Source of the DNA: an uncultured Eubacteriales bacterium
GTDB lineage: Bacteria; Bacillota; Clostridia; Oscillospirales; Oscillospiraceae
Direction: 5' to 3'
Length of the DNA stretch: 12,749 bases
Assembly: GCA_900554275.1 (NCBI GenBank)
Contig: USGS01000046.1
Location: 1-12,749, forward strand
Positions 1 through 4,375 of this stretch are shown one piece after another. The notes under the pieces are model-generated. The model was not told where the DNA came from. It did no database searches and saw only the letters and a program-made list of their open reading frames with translations. How positions within the stretch are numbered: position 1 is the stretch's first letter; each line of letters begins with the position of its first letter. The position numbers were made by a program, and so were the translations under genes.

Positions 1-2
1 AT

Positions 3-113
3 TCCGGCGGTATTTCCAGGTGCGGAGTATGCGGAAAGCTGCCGAATTGCAATAATTGCTATTGGTGCTCTATTGAAAAAGGGCTTTGGCTTTGCAATCA
101 CAGGGACAAATAA
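3..113 (+). CDS. Cysteine-rich C-terminal fragment, 5' end outside window
   Basis: This frame is open from the window edge and ends at the TAA at 111-113, leaving 36 visible codons. It has six cysteines, arranged C-x2-C-x5-C-x2-C-x2-C followed by a last C five residues before the end (CGVC, then CNNC, YWC and LCNHRDK). Two readings fit. It may be the tail of another radical SAM enzyme whose SPASM domain binds an auxiliary Fe-S cluster, since C-x2-C-x5-C resembles the SPASM pattern in the next gene. It may instead be the core of a cysteine-rich RiPP precursor modified by that next gene. The stop is 13 nt before the likely start of the radical SAM gene, so the two probably share a transcript. 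I cannot choose between the readings without the missing 5' part. Coding is inferred from the cysteine pattern and the open frame alone. Confidence 0.5.
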   Translation, partial: SGGISRCGVCGKLPNCNNCYWCSIEKGLWLCNHRDK

Positions 114-126
114 ACTGATCAAACAT

Positions 127-1485
127 ATGCGTTATATTTTGAGCAACCATATCGCCCTGCGCTCCTGGCAGCTCGTGCCCTATGCGTACTACGTGAAGGG
201 CGAGCGCAACGCCAAAGGGCTGAAGGCGGACGAATTCGCGTTTCTGTCGTCCTGCGACGGAAAGAGCGAGCTGCTGTCCCCGGGGGAGAGCCCACTGGCC
301 CGCCGGTTTCTTGATGACGGGCTTATCCGCAGAGCTGAGAGTGGCGAAGCCCTGTCGAACTGGATGATCACCGGCAAGTGCAATTATAACTGCATCCACT
401 GCTTCAACGCCGCCGACAACGCGCCGCTCATGAGCGAGTGGAGCATGGAGGAGGCGGACCGCCTCCTGGATCAGGCACGGGACTGCGGCATCAACGCCTT
501 CACCATCACGGGCGGCGAGCCGATGCTGCACCGGCATTTCTTCGACATTTTGGAGGGCATTTATGCCCGCGGTATGTACGTGGAGGAGCTGAACACCAAC
601 GGCTATTTTATCGACCAGCAGGCGCTGGACCGCATGAGGGCCATGGGGTGCGTCCCGTTGGTGAAAATATCCTTTGACGGCATCGGGTATCACGACTGGA
701 TGCGGGCGCATAAGGGCGCGGAGGAGACCGCCCTGCGGGCGATCCACCTGTGCGTGGAGAACGGCTTTCCCGTCAAGGTGCAGACGAATATGAACCGCCG
801 CAACTGCGGCGCTATGCTGAAGACGGCGGAGATGCTGGACGATATGGGTGTGACGGAAATGCGGGTCATCCGCACGACGGAAGCGCCCCGCTGGGTGCAG
901 AACGCCGGTGACGCCTGCCTGACGCTGGAGGAGTATTTCGACGAAGCGCTTTGGCTGTGGAAGCGGTATGCTCAGGGCGGCCACACGATGGATCTGACGG
1001 TGTGGCAGTTCGGGACGCTGTACCCGCGGTCGGGGATATACACTTTGACGGCGGTAAGCTCCTGCCCGGGAGAATACCGGAGCAGCGCTCCCGTGTGCAA
1101 GGGCAACCGCGGCATGGTGGCCGTGGCGGCCAACGGGAATGTGTTCCCCTGCCACCAGATGTCGGGCTATTATGAGCAGCACGGCGACATCCTGGGCAAT
1201 GCGAAGCGGAATGCTCTGGCGCAGCTGCTTTCCCAAGGGCCATACCTGGACGAGGTGTGTACCACCCTGGGAACACTGCGGGAGAAGAATGAGACCTGCG
1301 GTAAGTGTCCGCATTTCGAGTACTGCAACGGCGGCTGCCGCGCCGTCGCGCTGGCGCTCACCGGTGATAAGCTGGGCATCGATCCGTCCAAATGCCTGTT
1401 CTGGAGCAGGGACTACGACCGGAGGATCGCGGAGCGGCTGCCGGGGTATGACAACGGGACACCGGTGCTTTCGCGCACCTTTTAA
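127..1485 (+). CDS. Radical SAM/SPASM protein, likely peptide maturase
   Basis: This is a 452-residue radical SAM enzyme. Residues 1-80 resemble the PqqD/RRE winged-helix region that binds leader peptides in RiPP maturases. The radical SAM core begins with the cluster motif CNYNCIHC at 85-92, whose three cysteines hold the 4Fe-4S cluster that cleaves S-adenosylmethionine, followed by GGEP at 129-132. A C-terminal SPASM region has cysteines near 313, 324, 342, 391, 394, 400, 404 and 423, enough for auxiliary Fe-S clusters. Enzymes with this layout usually make thioether or carbon-carbon crosslinks in ribosomal peptides; the substrate here is unknown. I chose ATG 127 because it follows the upstream stop and opens with the usual N-terminal sequence. 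TTG 73 would overlap the upstream frame. No strong ribosome site is seen, which fits translational coupling. The family call is firm; the RiPP role is inferred. Confidence 0.87.
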   Translation: MRYILSNHIALRSWQLVPYAYYVKGERNAKGLKADEFAFLSSCDGKSELLSPGESPLARRFLDDGLIRRAESGEALSNWMITGKCNYNCIHCFNAADNAPLMSEWSMEEADRLLDQARDCGINAFTITGGEPMLHRHFFDILEGIYARGMYVEELNTNGYFIDQQALDRMRAMGCVPLVKISFDGIGYHDWMRAHKGAEETALRAIHLCVENGFPVKVQTNMNRRNCGAMLKTAEMLDDMGVTEMRVIRTTEAPRWVQNAGDACLTLEEYFDEALWLWKRYAQGGHTMDLTVWQFGTLYPRSGIYTLTAVSSCPGEYRSSAPVCKGNRGMVAVAANGNVFPCHQMSGYYEQHGDILGNAKRNALAQLLSQGPYLDEVCTTLGTLREKNETCGKCPHFEYCNGGCRAVALALTGDKLGIDPSKCLFWSRDYDRRIAERLPGYDNGTPVLSRTF

Positions 1486-1517
1486 TTAAGAAAACTCGAA
1501 AAAAGTCATGCCAAGTG

Positions 1518-1544
1518 TGCAAACTTCGATTGATTTTGCAAACT
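1518..1544 (+). repeat. Direct repeat TGCAAACT x2 around the -35 box
   Basis: TGCAAACT occurs at 1518-1525 and again at 1537-1544, a spacing of 19 nt. The two copies bracket the -35 box of the promoter at 1530-1558. A third copy of the core lies inside the gene as the perfect palindrome GTTTGCAAAC at 1620-1629. The placement suggests an operator, perhaps for self-control by the downstream regulator, but no binding protein is shown by the sequence. Confidence 0.4.
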
Positions 1545-1558
1545 CCATATGTTATAAT
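1530..1558 (+). promoter_or_regulatory. Sigma-70/sigma-A type promoter of the AlbA_2 gene
   Basis: A -35 box TTGATT (1530-1535) is followed after exactly 17 nt by a perfect -10 box TATAAT (1553-1558). The expected start of transcription is about 1565. That is only a few bases before the ribosome site AAGGAGG at 1570-1576, so the 5' leader is very short. This placement rules out TTG 1558 as the start codon of the gene, because it lies in the -10 box. Confidence 0.75.
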
Positions 1559-1584
1559 TGGCATATCGGAAGGAGGTGTTTGCT

Positions 1585-3027
1585 ATTTTAACAAACGAAC
1601 TTCTTGAATTAGCAAATACTGTTTGCAAACAAAAAGCTGAGTCTCAAACGATCGAATGCAAGGCGGCTCATGTGGATTGTCCGAAAAGACTGTATGATAC
1701 GCTGTCCAGCTTCTCCAATCAGGACAACGGCGGCGTGCTGCTGTTCGGCATAGATGAAACCGCCGGATTTCAGGTAGTCGGCGTCTACGATGCGCAGGAC
1801 TTGCAGAAAAAGGTCACGGAGCAGTGCAACCAGATGGAGCCTCCGGTTCGCGCAGTATTCACCTTGGCCGAGGTCGATGATAACTGGATCTGCGCCGCCG
1901 AAATACCGGCTGTGGATCTGGCGGAGCGCCCCTGCTATTACCGCGGTGCTGGGCGTATCAAAGGCGCCTATGTCCGTGTGGGAGATGCTGACCTCCCCAT
2001 GACGGACTATGAGCTATACAGCTACGAGGCGTTCCGCCGCCATCTGCATGACGACGAGCGCCCTGTGGAGCGCGCAGACCTCTCCATGCTGGATGCAGAC
2101 AAGCTGGAGCGCTATATCCTCCAGCGCCGGGCAGATCGTCCCGGATTTGCCCAGCTTTCCCGCCAGCAGACGCTGGAGATGCTGAATATCACCCGAAACG
2201 GACAGGTGACACTGGCCGCCGTGCTGAATTTCTGCATCTATCCGCAGGGCTATTTTCCACAGCTGGGTATCACCGCGGTGGTCGTACCGGGAACACAGAT
2301 CGGCGATACCGACGCGGATGCTGCTCGCTTTATTGATAACAAGCGCATTGAGGGCACGATCGATTCCATGGTGGAAGAGGCGGTTGGCTTCTGCCGCCGG
2401 AATATGAAGAACCGCACGATCATAGACCCGGATACCGGCGTCCGAGCCGATCGCCCGGAGTATCCGGTGGAGGCCATCCGTGAGGCTGTCCTGAACGCGC
2501 TGATCCACCGGGATTACAGCATCTATACGGAAGGCACACCTGTGCAGGTCGATCTCTTCGCCGACCGGCTTGAGATCCACAGTCCTGGCAGTCTCTATGG
2601 CCGTATGACGGTGGAGCAGTTGGGGATCGCCCGTCCCGACCTGCGCAATCCCGCGCTGGCCGTTATGACGGAAGCACTGACTGGAGCAGAAAATCGCTAT
2701 TCCGGCATTCCTACCATCCGTAGAGCCATGAAGGAATATGGTCTGCCGGAGCCGAAATTCGAGAACCGGCGCAACGAGTTTGTGGTGACGCTGTTCAACG
2801 GCGTCACAGATGCGACCACGCCCGTTGAAGCCGTGCAGGAGAAAACGGATCTGCTTGCTTTCTGCCAGACGCCGCGCACCCGCCGGGAGATCGCCGATTA
2901 CCTTGGGGTCAAGACGGTGTTCTATGCCATGGGGCATTATGTGCAGCCGCTTTTGCAGGCGGGCAAGCTGGCAATGACGCTGCCGGAAACCCCGAAGAGC
3001 AGTAAGCAGAAATTCTATACGGTCTGA
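1585..3027 (+). CDS. AlbA_2/Schlafen-type ATP-binding regulator (RecG-like C-terminus)
   Basis: The predicted protein has 480 residues. The N-terminal AlbA_2 (formerly AAA_4, Schlafen-like) domain shows TIECKAAH near residues 22-29 and SFSNQDNGG at 42-50. The middle and C-terminal region (about 285-420) matches the family of proteins annotated as RecG-like C-terminal or HATPase_c_4, with EAIREAVLNALIHRDYS and LEIHSPGSLYG. The last 55 residues look like a winged helix. Such proteins are usually called putative transcriptional regulators or ATP-binding proteins and are common on mobile elements; some act in defence. No ATG, GTG or TTG in frame is usable at the N-terminus, because TTG 1558 is in the -10 box and GTG 1576 lies in the ribosome site. 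ATT 1585 sits 8 nt after AAGGAGG and gives the expected N-terminus. The gene has its own promoter. The family is clear; the function in this context is not known. Confidence 0.8.
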   Translation: MLTNELLELANTVCKQKAESQTIECKAAHVDCPKRLYDTLSSFSNQDNGGVLLFGIDETAGFQVVGVYDAQDLQKKVTEQCNQMEPPVRAVFTLAEVDDNWICAAEIPAVDLAERPCYYRGAGRIKGAYVRVGDADLPMTDYELYSYEAFRRHLHDDERPVERADLSMLDADKLERYILQRRADRPGFAQLSRQQTLEMLNITRNGQVTLAAVLNFCIYPQGYFPQLGITAVVVPGTQIGDTDADAARFIDNKRIEGTIDSMVEEAVGFCRRNMKNRTIIDPDTGVRADRPEYPVEAIREAVLNALIHRDYSIYTEGTPVQVDLFADRLEIHSPGSLYGRMTVEQLGIARPDLRNPALAVMTEALTGAENRYSGIPTIRRAMKEYGLPEPKFENRRNEFVVTLFNGVTDATTPVEAVQEKTDLLAFCQTPRTRREIADYLGVKTVFYAMGHYVQPLLQAGKLAMTLPETPKSSKQKFYTV

Positions 3028-3100
3028 TACTTGTCAGTGCATAGCACGGATAAGCATCCAATATTTGTAAAATACCCCAGTCGACTTTGTGCGACAAAAA

Positions 3101-3147
3101 TACGACAGAACCTGAGGATCAACTGTGTATGAAGTGAACCTGTCGTA
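3101..3147. repeat. Inverted repeat TACGACAG / CTGTCGTA
   Basis: TACGACAG (3101-3108) and its exact reverse complement CTGTCGTA (3140-3147) are separated by 31 nt. Both arms lie next to a GAACCTG word. This could be a recombinase or regulator binding site near the element end, or a weak hairpin downstream of the AlbA_2 gene. Its role is unknown. Confidence 0.35.
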
Positions 3148-3158
3148 CAGAAAAGCCT

Positions 3159-3185
3159 GCACCCCCTGATGTTTACAGGGGGTGC
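3159..3185. terminator. Perfect 10-bp GC-rich hairpin
   Basis: The arms GCACCCCCTG (3159-3168) and CAGGGGGTGC (3176-3185) pair perfectly around the 7-nt loop ATGTTTA. No T run follows on the plus strand. On the minus strand a short CTTTTC follows, so it may stop transcription in that direction or simply be a structured element end. It lies 13 nt before the tRNA fragment. Confidence 0.45.
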
Positions 3186-3198
3186 GAGCATCCTGACC

Positions 3199-3242
3199 GC
3201 TTCACACGCAGGAGGTCACTGGTTCGAGTCCAGCAGTCTCCA
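3199..3242 (+). tRNA. 3' fragment of tRNA-Val(CAC), probable att core
   Basis: These 44 nt read as tRNA positions 30-73: end of the anticodon stem, loop TTCACAC with anticodon CAC, stem GCAGG, variable loop AGGTC, T arm with GGTTCGAGTCC, acceptor strand AGTCTCC and discriminator A. No 5' half pairs with it. The sequence just upstream does not give a D arm or the acceptor partner GGAGACT, so it is not a working tRNA. The T stem has an A-C mismatch at its outer pair. A tRNA 3' end cut off within the anticodon arm is the usual footprint of a tyrosine-recombinase element, and an integrase remnant lies 180 nt away. The amino-acid identity is inferred from the anticodon loop alone. Confidence 0.72.
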
Positions 3243-3251
3243 CTAAAAAGC

Positions 3252-3287
3252 TCCTGATTTCGTAAGAAATCAGGAACTGTTTCTGTT
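3252..3287 (+). terminator. Rho-independent terminator after the tRNA fragment
   Basis: A perfect 10-bp stem, TCCTGATTTC (3252-3261) with GAAATCAGGA (3266-3275), closes the loop GTAA and is followed by the T-rich run ACTGTTTCTGTTT. Its position 9 nt after the tRNA 3' end suggests it came along with the tRNA gene. Confidence 0.7.
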
Positions 3288-3328
3288 TAGGATCTCAAAA
3301 GTGACGCGGCATTTTGGCGTTTTTCGCT

Positions 3329-3349
3329 TGACCCAAACCGTGACCCAAA
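3329..3349. repeat. Direct repeat TGACCCAAA x2
   Basis: TGACCCAAA occurs at 3329-3337 and 3341-3349, 12 nt apart. It lies between the tRNA fragment and the 3' end of the integrase remnant. Short direct repeats in this place are often arm-type binding sites of tyrosine integrases; that role is inferred from position only. Confidence 0.4.
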
Positions 3350-3373
3350 AGCCGAGAGGTCAGGAAGGCGCCG

Positions 3374-3416
3374 GAGAGGGGCGGATGGCATCATCCGTCC
3401 CTCTCGGACTATTTTT
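3374..3416. terminator. Terminator hairpin downstream of the integrase remnant
   Basis: A 14-bp stem with one G-T pair (3374-3387 with 3392-3405, core GGCGGATG/CATCCGTC) closes the loop GCAT. A TATTTTT run follows on the plus strand. The hairpin also lies just past the minus-strand integrase stop, so it may serve both directions. Confidence 0.6.
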
Positions 3417-3421
3417 GTGGG

Positions 3422-3965
3422 CTACATGGTCTGGCTGATGACGCTGCCGATGGTGTCGGCGGCGGAACGCTTCATTCCATCCGTGGCGTGGGTGTAGGCG
3501 CTGAGGGTAAAGCCCGCGTCGTAGTGTCCCAGCGCACCGGACAGCGTCTTGATGTCCACGCCGTACTTGAGGGACAGCGTGACGAAGGTGTGTCTGAGGT
3601 CATGGAAGCGTATGTGCTCCGCGCCGTTCTGCTTCGGCCAGATACGGGCCGATCTTGTCCTCCGGCAGTATTTTCATCTCGCACTTTTCCAGCTTTGGCA
3701 GGCGGCAGCCCTTGGCGGAATTGGAGAGGATCAGCCGCTCCGCCACCGCCTGCTCCAGACAGTTGTTCAGCAGCGTGTGGATGCCCCGTACCACGCGGGT
3801 GCTGAGGCCCTTATCCTTCAGCTTGATGTGGGTGTACCGTTGGATGCGGCTGGATTTTTGCAGGTCGTTGTAGAACTTTTGGATCTGGATGGTGCTCAGC
3901 TTTTCCAGAGGCGTGTTGCCCAACTCCGGAGCGATGTGGTTGTCGATGTAGTTGAGATAGTCACA
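3422..3965 (-). pseudogene. int: Tyrosine integrase, truncated and internally deleted
   Basis: Read from the right, one frame carries the core-binding domain (YIDNHIAPELGNTPLEKLST, then a helix-rich stretch to EDKIGPYLAEAERRG) and stops at about 3600. A second frame then gives the end of the catalytic domain: GAEHIRFHDLRHTFVTL, GALGHYDAGF and YTHATDGMKR, ending in SVISQTM at the stop 3422-3424. The missing middle, roughly 110 residues compared with the family, includes the first catalytic arginine and the lysine. The retained boxes hold the H-x-x-R, the second H and the tyrosine. The N-terminal arm-binding domain is also gone: family similarity starts only near 3965, with a few unrelated codons before it. 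It cannot be an active recombinase. The family call is firm; the size of the deletion is estimated from memory of related integrases. Confidence 0.85.
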
Positions 3966-4079
3966 CCTCTTCTTGTGTTGCAAAAAGCAAGCAATGAGCA
4001 CACATTTAGGAAATGGTAAAACTCGTTTTCTTAATATGGAGAGTCACAATAAAAGTCTAAGAGCCCACAAGCAAAGACG

Positions 4080-4110
4080 ATACACCATGGAGGCGGCGTA
4101 TCTGGTGTAT
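4080..4110. repeat. Inverted repeat ATACACCA / TGGTGTAT
   Basis: Perfect 8-bp arms at 4080-4087 and 4103-4110 flank a 15-nt centre. It lies in the gap between the integrase remnant and the small RNA terminator. No gene is supported in 3966-4135. The repeat may be an operator or a chance hairpin. Confidence 0.3.
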
Positions 4111-4137
4111 AGCAGCTACATAGCCGCGTTGGGTGAA

Positions 4138-4190
4138 AAGCTGCGCAGGGCGCAGCAGGGGATGCTCCCCTGCCAGGCCTTGCGCAGCTT
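4138..4190 (-). terminator. Long hairpin terminator of the small RNA
   Basis: Outer arms of 10 bp (4138-4147 with 4181-4190, AAGCTGCGCA with TGCGCAGCTT) enclose a mostly paired middle with a small internal loop. An inner 8-bp stem GCAGGGGA/TCCCCTGC has a TGC loop. On the minus strand it is followed by TTTT in GCTTTTCACCC. On the plus strand it is followed by CTCCTTTTTA, so it may also stop plus-strand read-through from the integrase side before the cas promoter. Confidence 0.65.
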
Positions 4191-4202
4191 CTCCTTTTTA
4201 CC

Positions 4203-4227
4203 CTTTCAATCCACGGGAATACCCGAC
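4203..4227 (-). repeat. Isolated degenerate CRISPR repeat (pseudo-repeat)
   Basis: Read on the minus strand it begins GTCG, has a 4-bp stem CGGG/CCCG with loop TATT, and ends CGTGGATTGAAAG. The array repeat begins GTCG, has a C6/G6 stem and ends CGTGGATTGAAAT. The first four bases and a 12-nt tail (CGTGGATTGAAA) are thus kept, while the stem is shortened by 8 nt. The parts Cas5c uses, the stem base and the 11-nt 5' handle, are intact except for the last base. Confidence 0.8.
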
Positions 4228-4233
4228 CCGCAC

Positions 4234-4262
4234 AGTATGGCATAGCATACAAAAAAAGTCAA
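4234..4262 (-). promoter_or_regulatory. Minus-strand promoter of the small RNA
   Basis: On the minus strand a -35 box TTGACT (4262-4257) and a -10 box CATACT (4239-4234) are 17 nt apart. Counting 6 nt past the -10 places the start at G4227, the first base of the pseudo-repeat. That fit between promoter and repeat is the main reason to think the repeat is transcribed on purpose. Confidence 0.68.
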
Positions 4263-4275
4263 TGTTTTTTGGCTA

Positions 4276-4292
4276 TTATCCTTATTACCGAA
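4276..4292 (-). promoter_or_regulatory. Predicted Cascade target (TTC PAM plus 14-nt match)
   Basis: On the minus strand TTC (4292-4290) is followed by GGTAATAAGGATAA (4289-4276). The small RNA guide reads GGTAAAAAGGAGAA, so positions 1-5, 7-11 and 13-14 are identical. TTC is the known type I-C PAM. The site ends 3 nt before the predicted cas3 -35 box. A full 33-nt protospacer would run to about 4257, reaching the -35 box of the small RNA promoter. Confidence 0.65.
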
Positions 4293-4295
4293 GTC

Positions 4296-4324
4296 TTTAC
4301 AAGCCTCAGCGAGTGTGGTATGGT
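4296..4324 (+). promoter_or_regulatory. Predicted promoter of the cas operon
   Basis: TTTACA (4296-4301) and TATGGT (4319-4324) are 17 nt apart, giving a start near 4331 and a leader of about 45 nt before the cas3 ATG. The -10 box is only a moderate match, which would suit a controlled operon. TATTAT at 4274-4279 is an alternative -10 box but lacks a fitting -35. Confidence 0.5.
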
Positions 4325-4375
4325 TAAAGCATCAACATATGCGCGTTAAAAAATATATGACAGGATGTGATCGCC

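Larger units (their letters stand above)
4136..4227 (-). ncRNA. Candidate cas-regulating crRNA-like RNA (CreR/CreA type)
   Basis: A predicted 92-nt minus-strand RNA starts with a 25-nt CRISPR-like repeat (4227-4203). A guide follows, GGTAAAAAGGAGAA (4202-4189), and then a long terminator hairpin ending in TTTT at 4139-4136. The guide matches the site at 4289-4276 on the same strand at 12 of 14 positions, directly after a TTC PAM. The mismatches are at positions 6 and 12, the bases that type I Cascade flips out. The match ends where the terminator stem begins. Cas5c could cut at the conserved CG/TGGATTGAAA junction and load the RNA into Cascade. The short match would allow binding without Cas3 destruction. 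CreR/CreA RNAs that repress their own cas promoter are known from other CRISPR types; this assignment is inferred from sequence alone. Confidence 0.72.

Noticed and set aside
70..1314. 414-codon antisense frame across the radical SAM gene
   Set aside because: It is a mirror of the GC-rich coding frame; the radical SAM motifs make the plus strand the real gene.
3182..3242. A nearly complete tRNA
   Set aside because: Although GAGCATCCTG just upstream imitates a D-stem and anticodon-stem strand, it would give a 13-nt anticodon loop, and no acceptor 5' strand GGAGACT is present.
4036..4245. Plus-strand ORF of 69 codons between the integrase remnant and cas3, considered as a possible CreT-like toxin or small protein
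   Set aside because: It has no ribosome site, resembles no family I know, and runs straight through the terminator hairpin, the pseudo-repeat and the minus-strand -10 box, so it is best explained as a chance frame.
4319..4355. Other guide-like matches GGTTAAAG and GTTAAAAAA in the cas3 leader as targets of the small RNA
   Set aside because: They match fewer bases and have no TTC PAM, whereas the site at 4276-4292 has both.
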